From contig OZ251574.1 in the NCBI GenBank assembly GCA_965243635.1, positions 4,836,001-4,900,000 on the forward strand: a DNA stretch of 64,000 nt, read 5' to 3'. Below the pieces are notes generated by a model. It was not told the origin of the DNA. It made no database searches and was given only the letters and a program-made list of their open reading frames with translations. Below are positions 25,990-34,601 of the stretch, piece by piece. Source of the DNA: Rs1 sp000416275. GTDB lineage: Bacteria; Pseudomonadota; Gammaproteobacteria; Pseudomonadales; Balneatricaceae. Position 1 is the stretch's first letter. Every line of letters starts with the position of its first letter. The position numbers and the translations under genes were made by a program.

Positions 25990-26832
25990 TTAATCTTTAC
26001 TTTTTAAGACATTGCGCGGATCTAGATAGTCTCTTAAACCATCGCCAAACAAGTTCAGACCCAACACGGTGATAAAGATTGCCAGCCCGGGAAAAATCGA
26101 CATCCACGGGGCAATAAAGAACAGCTCCCGCGCCGAGGCGAGCATCCCGCCCCAACTAGGAGTGGGTGGTTGTGCACCTAGCCCTAAGAACGACAGCGCA
26201 GCTTCCATTAAAATAGCTTCGGCAGCACCGAGTGTCGCGATCACTAATACCGGACCTAAGACATTGGGTAGTATTTGACTAAACATAATACTGAAATGAC
26301 TGTAGCCCAGCACTTTTGCCGCTTTGACATAGTCACTGTTTTTTACTGACAGCACTTGTGCGCGGGTTATTCGACAGGAGTAAGCCCAGTTAGTCAGGCC
26401 TAACGCGATGTAGATATTAAACAAGCCGGGGCCCAGCGCCGCCATAATCGCCAGTGCGAAGACCACCACTGGAATAGAGAGCATGATGTTGGTTAAGCCC
26501 ATAATCGCATCGTCCCAGCGACTGCCCATATATCCTGCCACTAAGCCTAAGCTAACCCCGATAAAGGTATTAATGACCTGGGTAACTATCCCGACACTGA
26601 GCGAAACTCTAGCCCCATAGACAACTCTGGAGAAGACATCCCGCCCCTGTGGATCGGTACCAAAGATAAAACTGTCATCCGGTGGCATTTCTGAAAGCAT
26701 TAAGTCAGCGTCAGTAATGGGATCAAAGGTGGCGATAAACGGGGCGAATACCGCCACTCCAATCGCGAGGAAGACAATGCTGCCACCAATTAATAGATTT
26801 TTTTGACTAATAATTTTATGAATATTAAGCAT
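25990..26832 (-). CDS. Oligopeptide-type ABC permease (DppC/OppC-like)
   Basis: A 280-residue inner-membrane permease. A first membrane helix near 14-34 is followed by the OppC N-terminal domain signature (FIFGTDPQGRDVFSRVVYGA) and five more helices. The EAA-type loop that contacts the ATPases is EAALSFLGLGAQPPTPSWG. Its ATG overlaps the stop of the DppB-like gene by one base (TAATG), so translation is coupled. Confidence 0.95.
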   Translation of the reverse strand: MLNIHKIISQKNLLIGGSIVFLAIGVAVFAPFIATFDPITDADLMLSEMPPDDSFIFGTDPQGRDVFSRVVYGARVSLSVGIVTQVINTFIGVSLGLVAGYMGSRWDDAIMGLTNIMLSIPVVVFALAIMAALGPGLFNIYIALGLTNWAYSCRITRAQVLSVKNSDYVKAAKVLGYSHFSIMFSQILPNVLGPVLVIATLGAAEAILMEAALSFLGLGAQPPTPSWGGMLASARELFFIAPWMSIFPGLAIFITVLGLNLFGDGLRDYLDPRNVLKSKD

Positions 26833-27761
26833 TATTGATAATCAATCTGCGGGTTAATAAAATGATAGAGAACATCGACCAGTAAATTTACGACTAAAAA
26901 GATCACGATAATAACGACTAGACAACCTTGAGCGACTGGGATATCCCGTTGAAAAATAGATTCGACCAACAGCGAGCCGATACCTGGCCAGGAAAATAAG
27001 CGCTCCACAATCACCGTTTGGCCGATCAACGAGCCAAACAATAAACCAGTGGTGGTCAAGATCAGCACCAGGGCATTGCGTAGTACATGGCGAATATTAA
27101 TCCGTGCGCTACTTAGTCCTTTGGCTTTTGCGGTGCGTACGAAATCCGCGGACAACACCTCAATCACCGCCGCCCTGGTGGTTCTTGCCAACATCGCGGC
27201 GTAACCTATACCGAGGGTTAAAGCGGGCATTATCAAGTTGATAAAGGCGCCGTTGCCATAGCCACTAGTCGGCAGTATCTGCAAGCTGTAGCTAAAGATG
27301 TACATCAAGATAATGCCGAGCCAAAATTGCGGTATCGAGACGCCTCCGACCGCAATCACCGTCGCGAAAACATCCAGCCAACTACCCTGCTTGAGTGCGG
27401 CAAAAAAGCCGAGCGGCACCCCGAGCAAAATAGCGATCAGCATCGCGCTTAAGGCGAGTTTTAGCGTCGCTGGCAAACGCGTTAACACGATCTCTTTGAC
27501 ATCGTAGCGACGCAGATAAGAAGTGCCCATATCACCTTGCGCCAACCGCGAGACATAATTGAAATAGCGCACGTAAGCCGGTTTATCGAGCTCTAAATCT
27601 TTTTTTAACTGTTCGACAACTTCCGGAGACAGCTCCAGGCGACCCGCAGTACTAAGCGCAGCATTACCGGGAATCATATTCAATAAAACAAAGATGATTA
27701 AGGTAATACCCATAATAGTCGGGATAAATTGCAACAGACGACGAATCGTAAATACAAACAT
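26832..27761 (-). CDS. Oligopeptide-type ABC permease (DppB/OppB-like)
   Basis: A 309-residue inner-membrane permease. The N-terminal helix (RRLLQFIPTIMGITLIIFVL) and the GDMGTSYLRRYDVKE segment are typical of OppB/DppB. The EAA-type loop is VERLFSWPGIGSLLVESIFQRD. Six membrane helices are visible. It follows the binding-protein gene after 126 bp that hold a hairpin, and forms the translocation pore with the DppC-like permease. Confidence 0.95.
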   Translation of the reverse strand: MFVFTIRRLLQFIPTIMGITLIIFVLLNMIPGNAALSTAGRLELSPEVVEQLKKDLELDKPAYVRYFNYVSRLAQGDMGTSYLRRYDVKEIVLTRLPATLKLALSAMLIAILLGVPLGFFAALKQGSWLDVFATVIAVGGVSIPQFWLGIILMYIFSYSLQILPTSGYGNGAFINLIMPALTLGIGYAAMLARTTRAAVIEVLSADFVRTAKAKGLSSARINIRHVLRNALVLILTTTGLLFGSLIGQTVIVERLFSWPGIGSLLVESIFQRDIPVAQGCLVVIIVIFLVVNLLVDVLYHFINPQIDYQ

Positions 27762-27815
27762 AATGACACTAATAGTAGGTACTGCGCCGAAATAGACTGA
27801 CAGCAGGAGGAGACA

Positions 27816-27837
27816 GGTGGGCTAAATTCAGCCCACC
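27816..27837 (-). other. Intercistronic hairpin after the binding-protein gene
   Basis: An 8-bp perfect stem (GGTGGGCT / AGCCCACC) with a 6-base loop lies between the substrate-binding-protein gene and the permease genes. Such hairpins commonly protect or partly terminate the message so that more binding protein than permease is made. No T-run follows. Confidence 0.6.
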
Positions 27838-27887
27838 GAATAAGTAATCACTAGCAGATAAACGTTAACCCGCTAGCAAACCTCGGA

Positions 27888-29489
27888 CTAGCGATTAGCA
27901 CGTGGCGAGCTTTTATCAACCCACACATCGGCAAAGTCTTGATACATCGCCTCGATCGCGACAGGCTGGATACCATGTACCCAAGGCTGTACCGCCAGCA
28001 CTGCTTTGTTGTAATTAAATATCCAAACCGCGGCATCTTCTTTAAAGATTTGGTCAGCAGCTTGTAAATATTTAACCCGCTCAGCGGCGTCACTAGTTAC
28101 TTCAGCTTTATCGACTAATTGGTCGTATTCAGCATTGTTGTAGCTAACGTAGTTACCCGAAGTGTTTTCAGTTTTAGAATGCCATCTCTTCAAGGCCTTA
28201 ACTGGATCGGCACCAGAGCCAAACGACCAAATAATTCCCTGATAGTCATTTGCCAGCAATTTGTCATACAATATTCCGCCTTCCAACTGTTGGGTGGTTA
28301 GCTTAATATTGATCTTAGATAAAAATTGCCCCAGCACTTCTGCCACTGATACCCCATAAGATTTATTGGCGGTGCCCAATATTTTGAGTGGGAAGCCCTG
28401 CTCGTAGCCAGCCTCTTTCATCAAGGCTTTCGCCTTAGCGAGATCATAGCCGAAGCCCTTGGCGTTTTTATCAAACCCCTCCGAAGCAGAAGGCAACCAA
28501 CCCACTGGATTATAGGCTTTGCCCTTTAAGAACTTCCTATTAATCAAATCTTCATCAATAGCATAGCTGATGGCTTGGCGTACTTTTTTATTCGCCAGTG
28601 GCGCGTAGTTTGGATTCAAACTCACCAAGCGGGTAAACATTTCAGCGACTTCAACTAAGCTCTTCGCGTACCTTTCATCAGTCTTATACTGCGCGTACTG
28701 CGAGGCCTCGATCAAAATACTATCTAACTCTTTGGCTCTAAAGGCGATGTCTCTAGAAACTCCTTCCTGCATGATCTTAAAGACCACATTGTCCAAATAA
28801 GGTTTGCCAGCTTCATAGTACTTATCAAAGCGGGTTAATTTAACCTCGCTGCCTTTCACCCAATTGACAAACTTAAACGGGCCACTGCCAACCGGAGCTA
28901 AACCAAATTTATCACCCGCCTTCTCGACGGCTTCCCTAGGGACAATAGCCGTGCCGGGACGGTATAAGTAATAGGCGGGATTACTCGCTTTAGTCAGGGT
29001 GATAGAAAATTGCAACTCACTGATTTTTTTCAATCCAGAGACATGCTCTACTTCACCTTTCTCGAACGCTTTCGCACCCTCAATAACTTGCAGGTGCCCG
29101 ACATTAGGACTCACCGGCTTCATCGACAACATTCTCTGGTAGGAATAAATAATATCATCCGCTACTAGCTGGCGATTATTATGAAAATAAACCCCTTCTT
29201 TCAAGGTGTAAGTATAGGTGCGTCCCTCGTTCGAAACATCGACCTTAGCCGCTAATTCAAGCACCGGCTTATTTTCACTAGGGCTCCACTGGTACAATGA
29301 TCTGAAAATATTGTAGGTGACCAATAAGTCTTGCTGCTTACTGGTTTTATGCGGATCTAAAGAAAGGATGCTGCCATCGTATGGGGCGACAAAATTAAAC
29401 GTGCCACCTTTTTCAGCACCTTGAGAAACTGTTGCAAAACCAATCAAACCGACCAGCAATGCTGTATTTATCTGTTTACTAATATTCAC
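27888..29489 (-). CDS. Periplasmic substrate-binding protein of the peptide-type ABC importer
   Basis: A 533-residue SBP_bac_5 (DppA/OppA family) protein. The N-terminal signal peptide (MNISKQINTALLVGLIGFAT) probably ends at SQG-AEKGG. SILSLDPHKTSKQQDLLVTY and FRSLYQWSPS match the family start, and PVGSGPFKFVNWVKGSEVKL is the family hallmark. An upstream in-frame GTG (29501) exists, but GGAGGT lies immediately before the GTG at 29489, which is therefore the start. It is the first gene of the operon and captures the substrate for import. Ligand type (peptide, opine, N-acyl amino acid) cannot be told from the sequence. Confidence 0.93.
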   Translation of the reverse strand: MNISKQINTALLVGLIGFATVSQGAEKGGTFNFVAPYDGSILSLDPHKTSKQQDLLVTYNIFRSLYQWSPSENKPVLELAAKVDVSNEGRTYTYTLKEGVYFHNNRQLVADDIIYSYQRMLSMKPVSPNVGHLQVIEGAKAFEKGEVEHVSGLKKISELQFSITLTKASNPAYYLYRPGTAIVPREAVEKAGDKFGLAPVGSGPFKFVNWVKGSEVKLTRFDKYYEAGKPYLDNVVFKIMQEGVSRDIAFRAKELDSILIEASQYAQYKTDERYAKSLVEVAEMFTRLVSLNPNYAPLANKKVRQAISYAIDEDLINRKFLKGKAYNPVGWLPSASEGFDKNAKGFGYDLAKAKALMKEAGYEQGFPLKILGTANKSYGVSVAEVLGQFLSKINIKLTTQQLEGGILYDKLLANDYQGIIWSFGSGADPVKALKRWHSKTENTSGNYVSYNNAEYDQLVDKAEVTSDAAERVKYLQAADQIFKEDAAVWIFNYNKAVLAVQPWVHGIQPVAIEAMYQDFADVWVDKSSPRANR

Positions 29490-29660
29490 GATTACCTCCA
29501 CTTCAACTTTTAAACGAAATTAATTGTTTTTATATTCATTGTGCGTTGGAAACTGGATAGCGCCGGATAAGGGCGACTAATTCGTTAGAAAAAAGCAACC
29601 TAATCATCAAGCTCTGTATATTTTTATAGCATTTAATTTCACTTGTCAAGATTATAAATA

Positions 29661-29690
29661 AAATCACAAATAAAATTTCATTTGTGATTT
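29661..29690. promoter_or_regulatory. Inverted repeat upstream of the importer operon
   Basis: A perfect 11-bp inverted repeat (AAATCACAAAT / ATTTGTGATTT) with an 8-base spacer lies about 170 bp upstream of the binding-protein start. The TCACAAAT / ATTTGTGA arms resemble an operator. The nearby GntR regulator is a candidate binder; this is inference. Confidence 0.4.
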
Positions 29691-30135
29691 GTAGTATTTT
29701 CATACATAACAACTTGATATTAAAGAATTAAATATCATTGATGAGTGTTTGTTTTTGATTTGTTTTCCGAAAAAATATTCTCTTACATCTTTACTCAATC
29801 ATATTGAAGGTGGAAGACTAGCTATTTCAATCTAAATCAGTAGCTTAAAAGGAAATACAGCATGTTAAATATTGGCTTTACTTGGATGATGTACTGCCGT
29901 CAAGTTACAGATTCAGGCAAAATATTGGGAGGGAATTACTGGTGGTCAGAGATATAAGACTGGGGACGCATTAGCAAGAGTTCTTGGTCAGTTCAAACAC
30001 CATTGATTCCCCTTCGAAGCTAACAGCCTGAAGAGGTGAATCAACAATTCTTAATATCGCAACTAATCGCAACTAATCGCAACTAAAGAGTTCAGTGCAG
30101 TTTGTCTAGCGGGGTGTGAGTTGTTCAGAGGCGCT
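29691..30135. other. Intergenic stretch with a MITE relic and a short tandem repeat
   Basis: No gene seen. Bases 29831-29917 may be a very decayed MITE (TCTAAATCAGTAGCTT at left, CAAGTTACAGATTCAGG at right). Near 30057-30085 the unit AATCGCAACT is repeated three times. Confidence 0.4.
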
Positions 30136-30864
30136 CTAAGACTCACCCTTGACGCACACGTATACCGTGTTAGTCGAATCACCATTTTTAAACGGGTTAT
30201 AAAAGGAAACTACTTGCGAATCGACAGTCTCGAAGACTGTTTTCAACAGAGCTGCAAATTTTTCTTCCGGCAGGTTTTGTGACCACATGGCAAACACTCC
30301 CTTAGGTTTAAGCTGCTCGGCCATCAGTGCAAGATTCTTGCCGCTATAAAAACTAGCGTTAGCGCTGTTTAAAAACTCACTGGGGGAGTGATCGATATCT
30401 AACAAGATTGCATCGAATTTTTTGCCGGCACAGTGACGGTCAAAACCACTGCTCGGATCTGTGGCTAAATCGAAGAAACTGCCGAGCACATAGCGATTGC
30501 GCGCATCGCCATTCAGTATTTTACCGAGCGGCACCAGCTCATTTTGATGCCAGCCGATCACGGTCTCCAGTGCATCCACCACCAGCAACTCTGAAATTCG
30601 CGGGTCTTTTAAAGCGGCCACTGCCGTATAACCTAACCCCAATCCGCCCACTACCACACTCAGGTCGTCACCTTGCAGTGCAGCTAAGCCCAAGCTAGCC
30701 AAGGCCTCTTCGGCCTCGACAAACATACTCGACATTAAAAATTCATCACCGAGTTTAACTTCATAAATATCTTTATCACCAAACACTGCCATACGTCGTT
30801 TACGTAACGAAATTTCGCCGAGCGAGGAGGATTGACTATCAATTTCTTCAAATAAAAGGGACAT
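30136..30864 (-). CDS. Spermidine synthase-like methyltransferase-fold protein
   Basis: A 242-residue cytoplasmic protein with a Rossmann-like SAM/dcSAM fold. The nucleotide-binding loop is VVVGGLGLGYTAVAAL (about 70-85), the acidic ribose-binding end of strand 2 is LLVVDALETVIGWH, and the motif-IV region is DAILLDIDHSP (about 150-160). This resembles the spermidine synthase family, but the N-terminal strands are short and the aminopropyl-transfer residues are not clearly conserved, so the reaction is uncertain. It is a single gene with no polyamine genes beside it. Confidence 0.75.
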   Translation of the reverse strand: MSLLFEEIDSQSSSLGEISLRKRRMAVFGDKDIYEVKLGDEFLMSSMFVEAEEALASLGLAALQGDDLSVVVGGLGLGYTAVAALKDPRISELLVVDALETVIGWHQNELVPLGKILNGDARNRYVLGSFFDLATDPSSGFDRHCAGKKFDAILLDIDHSPSEFLNSANASFYSGKNLALMAEQLKPKGVFAMWSQNLPEEKFAALLKTVFETVDSQVVSFYNPFKNGDSTNTVYVCVKGES

Positions 30865-31198
30865 TATTACAGAGTCCTAACACTAGTATACGGGCCACAA
30901 TGATACTTGCTTAACCCCTCCTTGGGAAAGCAAAACAGCTGGGATGTTATAGATTGACCACGTGCCGTTTCGCAGTTGTAAGAGCCCGGAGGAAAAGTAG
31001 CTGGTCAGTTTAAATTTTGTCGCTATTTACTGGGGGCTTCCCACGCTGCACTTGCTTTCAATTTTACGAGTGCTGGACGAGTTTTTCCAGTTAGTTAGAC
31101 GGACCGGTGAATACTCAGGGGGACTCTTTAATCGATGATAGCGATGCTCAAATTTTATTAATTGCCGATCGTAAACAGCCGGCACGAAATAACATTCC
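30865..31198. other. Intergenic stretch, no gene seen
   Basis: No convincing coding frame or hairpin. It ends at a short palindromic repeat followed by a MITE. Confidence 0.4.
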
Positions 31199-31245
31199 GA
31201 GACTTCTGTATAACGTAGCGAACGCATTAGTTATGCTAAGGTCTT
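31199..31245. repeat. 45-bp palindromic repeat
   Basis: The arms GAGACTTCTGTATAAC and GTTATGCTAAGGTC are imperfect inverted repeats around CGAACGCATTA. The sequence is related to the unit at 54808-54852 and the half unit at 5161-5185. The arms resemble IS terminal repeats, so these may be the smallest remnants of an IS. Confidence 0.5.
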
Positions 31246-31252
31246 ATACAAT

Positions 31253-31412
31253 CCTGAATCAGTGACTTCACAGCACCACATAGCGCAAGCTTTTGATTCT
31301 ACAGCGGTTAGAAAAATACCCGCTGAACCTGCGGGTGCAGCTAAGATTTTTCAATTCCACTGTAGAACCAATATCTTACACTCTGTATTCACTTTGAAGT
31401 CACGGATTCAGG
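31253..31412 (+). repeat. MITE-like repeat, 160-bp form
   Basis: Full 160-bp copy with good tips and a perfect 5-bp flanking duplication, ACAAT. Confidence 0.92.
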
Positions 31413-31581
31413 ACAATCTAAACCTAGGTTTAAGTATATTAAAGAATAACTTTCAGTTGTCTATACAATAGGCGGCTACTATAATTAGTTTCAGTACAGC
31501 AAAAGAGGGATTGAATATGAACCCGGCACTAACATCATCGAATAAGTGTCTTAATCCTCAAGAATAAACTAAGGAAAATCT

Positions 31582-31974
31582 ATGTTTGGCATCCATGGCG
31601 AATACCAGCTGCAGCAAGAAGGCGACATTTTAATCATTCATTCAAAGGGCCCTTTTAATACTAAATTGGTCGATCAATTCAGCACAGAAATGGAAACCAT
31701 CATTAAAAACTTGCCGGCTGCTTGGGGGCAAGTTGTCTTTTTAGCTGAAGACAGCATGCTGCCGCCAGATGCAGAGAAATCCTTACAAAAGGCTTGTAGC
31801 CGACGTAGAGAACAAGGTCTAACCGCCTCCGCTATTATTTTCGTATCAGCTGCGACAACCTTCACCATGCGGGCGCAAGTCTGTCGTATTTATGATCATG
31901 TTGGTATCCACTACCAATTCTTCGATGACTCTGCTGCCGCGCAAGCTTGGGTAGCCACAAAACTGAAGTTCTGA
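31582..31974 (+). CDS. STAS-like conserved hypothetical protein
   Basis: A 130-residue cytoplasmic protein without signal or membrane segment. It starts with beta strands (YQLQQEGDILIIHSKGPF) followed by alternating helices and strands (GQVVFLAEDSML, ASAIIFVSAATTF), like STAS/SpoIIAA-type domains, which usually mediate regulatory protein contacts. No catalytic residues are evident. AAGGAAAATCT precedes the start. The gene converges on mvaA with a 17-bp gap. The fold suggestion is tentative. Confidence 0.65.
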   Translation: MFGIHGEYQLQQEGDILIIHSKGPFNTKLVDQFSTEMETIIKNLPAAWGQVVFLAEDSMLPPDAEKSLQKACSRRREQGLTASAIIFVSAATTFTMRAQVCRIYDHVGIHYQFFDDSAAAQAWVATKLKF

Positions 31975-31991
31975 GGTGCGATAAATCATGA

Positions 31992-33299
31992 CTACTTGTT
32001 CTTTAGTAACCAGCTAGCACGGGGGATATTTATCTCCCCTTCCAGTACCATTTTTTTAGCTAGATCATCAACTTCAGTACTCGTCGCCCCCGCGGCTAAC
32101 GCTACATTTCTAGCATGTAGCGCCATGTGACCTTTTTGGATCCCCTCGGTCGCCAGCGCTCTCAATGCTGCCATATTTTGCGCTAAGCCTACCGCAACCA
32201 CCACTTCTGCCAGCTCTTGCGCCGATTGAATATTCAGCAATTCTAAACAAGCTTGTGCACAGGGGTGTGACTTAGTGGCTCCACCGACTATCCCAAGCGC
32301 CATTGGCATCTCGATCGAACCAATCAAAAAACCTTGTCGGTCAATTTCCCAGTGGGTCAATGCTTGATATCGACCGGTATGTGCAGCCCAAGCGTGCGCC
32401 CCAGCCTCCACAGCTCGCCAATCGTTACCTGTCGCTATCACCACTGGATCAATGCCATTCATAACTCCCTTGTTGTGAGTAGCCGCTCGATAGGGATCAA
32501 TCAGCGCGAGAGCACCCGCTTCAACAATCCCTAAGGCGACCTCTTGCCCGGTTAAATTCGACATCGCTAGAGTCTCAGAATTAACCCGCACACTTCCTCT
32601 GACCATACGTAGATCGGCAAGATTCGACAGTATTCGCAAGCGGACGCTGCCACCGGTCACCTCTGCTACTTTAGGGGCAATTGCCTCAGCCATAGTGTTG
32701 ACGGTATTTGCTCCCATTGCATCGCGAACATCAACTAATAAGTGCAACACTAGCATTGGTCCGATCGCCGATTTTTCAAATAAGTGCACTTCAATCCCCT
32801 GGCAGCCGCCACCGAGGGAGAGCAAGAGCGGATCCTTGCTGTTTGCCAGCCGAAGCAGCTCATCTTCAATGTCTAATAGCTGTTGTTTAGCGCGGCCAAT
32901 ATCACTAATCGCTAATACTTGAACTTGCGCACGCATGATCGGCTGATCACTTTCCATTTTAAAGCCACCACTGCGTCTAACAATTTTAGCCATGTGTGAA
33001 GCGGCCGCCACTACCGAGGGCTCCTCTACCACCATCGGGATTAAATATTCCTTATCGTTAATCACAAAATTAGCAGCGATGCCGAGGGGGAGTTCAAACT
33101 TACCGACTAAATTTTCTATCATCGCATCAGCCACATTTAGCGGTAAAACCGCTTGCTCAGCAGTAAAAAACTGAGTTTGCCACTGCGCATCCATATTGGC
33201 TTGTTGTAAGGCTTTAGCTAATCTCTCTGCCGGCGACATATCTCTGAAATTTTCTATCCTAGAGTTTATTTTTCGATCTTTTTGGTAGTGGCTTTTCAT
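31992..33299 (-). CDS. mvaA: Hydroxymethylglutaryl-CoA reductase, class II
   Basis: A 435-residue class II HMG-CoA reductase that interconverts HMG-CoA and mevalonate with NAD(P)H. Catalytic residues are visible: Glu in NLVGKFELPLGIA, Lys in ATHNKGVMNGID, Asp in LVDVRDAMGANTVNT and the flap His in KGHMALHARNVA. DKEYLIPMVVEEPSVVAA is a family hallmark. The start at 33299 (MKSHYQKD) is preferred because GGGGGAAG lies directly before it; an upstream ATG at 33320 has no such site. No other mevalonate-pathway gene is near, so it may act in biosynthesis with genes elsewhere or in mevalonate degradation, as the first-studied class II enzyme does. Confidence 0.94.
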   Translation of the reverse strand: MKSHYQKDRKINSRIENFRDMSPAERLAKALQQANMDAQWQTQFFTAEQAVLPLNVADAMIENLVGKFELPLGIAANFVINDKEYLIPMVVEEPSVVAAASHMAKIVRRSGGFKMESDQPIMRAQVQVLAISDIGRAKQQLLDIEDELLRLANSKDPLLLSLGGGCQGIEVHLFEKSAIGPMLVLHLLVDVRDAMGANTVNTMAEAIAPKVAEVTGGSVRLRILSNLADLRMVRGSVRVNSETLAMSNLTGQEVALGIVEAGALALIDPYRAATHNKGVMNGIDPVVIATGNDWRAVEAGAHAWAAHTGRYQALTHWEIDRQGFLIGSIEMPMALGIVGGATKSHPCAQACLELLNIQSAQELAEVVVAVGLAQNMAALRALATEGIQKGHMALHARNVALAAGATSTEVDDLAKKMVLEGEINIPRASWLLKNK

Positions 33300-33582
33300 A
33301 CTTCCCCCTGTGTTTAGCATCCCTCTAGACTAGCAAGGACGCTGTTTATTACCTGAATCAGTTATCGAGTCTAAATATGGCCTAAGTCTATTACTAGTTT
33401 TAGCTATAACGAACACTATCATTCACTCATTGTAGTCATTACATACAGCGTGAAAATATCTTTTAATAGATTAACTAATCTTCATCTTTAAAACATCTTT
33501 ATTGAGATTGAAATCAGCTGCTATCTCAGACCAATCGAGATCAACAATGAATATTAGTGCAAAAAACAACTAATAACATTTA
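33300..33582. other. Intergenic stretch, no gene seen
   Basis: Contains one lone MITE-tip-like sequence (CCTGAATCAGTTATCGAG near 33352) without a partner. No coding frame. Confidence 0.35.
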
Positions 33583-33742
33583 CCTGAATCCGTGACTTCA
33601 AAGTGAATACAGAGTGTAAGATATTGGTTCTACAGTGGAATTGAAAAATCTTAGCTGCACCCGTAGGTTCAGCGGGTATTTTTCTAACCGCTGTAGAATC
33701 AAGAGCTTGCGCTATGTGGTGCTGTGAAGTCACTGATTCAGG
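33583..33742 (-). repeat. MITE-like repeat, 160-bp form
   Basis: Full 160-bp copy in reverse orientation with perfect 5-bp flanking duplication, ATTTA. Confidence 0.92.
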
Positions 33743-33873
33743 ATTTAGCAACAGATGCCTACTGTGACTTCCCCTCACTACGGCACAGTTTCTAGATGAA
33801 AACTAGTTAATTGATTAACGATTGTAAGTTTCTAAAATCAGGTATATCTTTCATTTTAAAAAGAGGATCCATT

Positions 33874-34335
33874 ATGAATATTAAAAATCAACTATTAATC
33901 CTGGTCGTCTCAGCACTGCTAGCAGGCTGTGCCAGTAGCTTAACCGGTGATAATTACTCTGCTGCAGAAGCGAGAAAAGTACAAAGTGTAAAATTTGGTC
34001 AAGTAATTTCTCAGCGGCCGGTGGTCATTGATGGACGCGAAAACGGTGTATTAGGAACTGCTGCTGGCGGTATACTGGGCGGAGTTATTGGCAGTAATGT
34101 AGGCGGTGGTTCGGGTCGCAGCATAGCGACTGGCATAGGTGTGATTATTGGCGGAATATTAGGCCAGCAAGTAGAAGCAACCGCCACCCGCAAGCAAGGC
34201 CAAGAAATTACCGTACACTTAGACAGCGGTGAAACACTCTCCATCGTACAACAAGTTAGTAGCGCTAACTTTTTCTCTGTCAACGATCGAGTCAAAGTAT
34301 TGCAACAGGGAGATACTTATAGAGTTAGTTATTAA
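33874..34335 (+). CDS. slyB: SlyB-like outer-membrane lipoprotein
   Basis: A 153-residue lipoprotein. The signal ends with the lipobox LLAGC, so Cys19 is lipidated. Residues about 55-95 form the glycine-zipper 2TM domain (GVLGTAAGGILGGVIGSNVG, then GIGVIIGGILGQQV). The C-terminal part is beta-rich (GQEITVHLDSGETLSIVQQ). It aligns along its length with E. coli SlyB, including SAAEARKVQ and GRSIATG; SlyB is a PhoP-regulated envelope-stress protein. The frame is open from 33811, but GAGG precedes the ATG at 33874. An inverted repeat lies just downstream. Confidence 0.9.
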   Translation: MNIKNQLLILVVSALLAGCASSLTGDNYSAAEARKVQSVKFGQVISQRPVVIDGRENGVLGTAAGGILGGVIGSNVGGGSGRSIATGIGVIIGGILGQQVEATATRKQGQEITVHLDSGETLSIVQQVSSANFFSVNDRVKVLQQGDTYRVSY

Positions 34336-34348
34336 TTTAGCAGGTTAA

Positions 34349-34374
34349 GTGCCATAACTTATCGAGTTTGGCAC
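34349..34374 (+). terminator. Hairpin downstream of slyB
   Basis: The inverted repeat GTGCCA-N-AACT / AGTT-TGGCAC has a 5-base loop and lies about 15 bp after the stop codon. No compact T-run follows, so termination is only likely. Confidence 0.45.
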
Positions 34375-34601
34375 ACCATCTCTAATTTTCCTTAACGACG
34401 CTATCGACAGCTAATTTAAGTCTGCTAAAGTTCGCTCTCTCCATGACATCCTGGAATAATATATCGATTATTAACTCAAGTTTCGGGATTCAAATAAAAC
34501 CAAAAATCAACACTAAGCATATGATATAAGACAAGTTGATGTCTCTTTGTGGTAAAATAATTGTTGTCTATAAAAAATAAAACACCACAAAGACGGGTGT
34601 T

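Noticed and set aside
27851..28093. Minus-strand open frame beside the binding-protein gene
   Set aside because: It overlaps the 3' end of the binding-protein gene in another frame and has no protein-like features.
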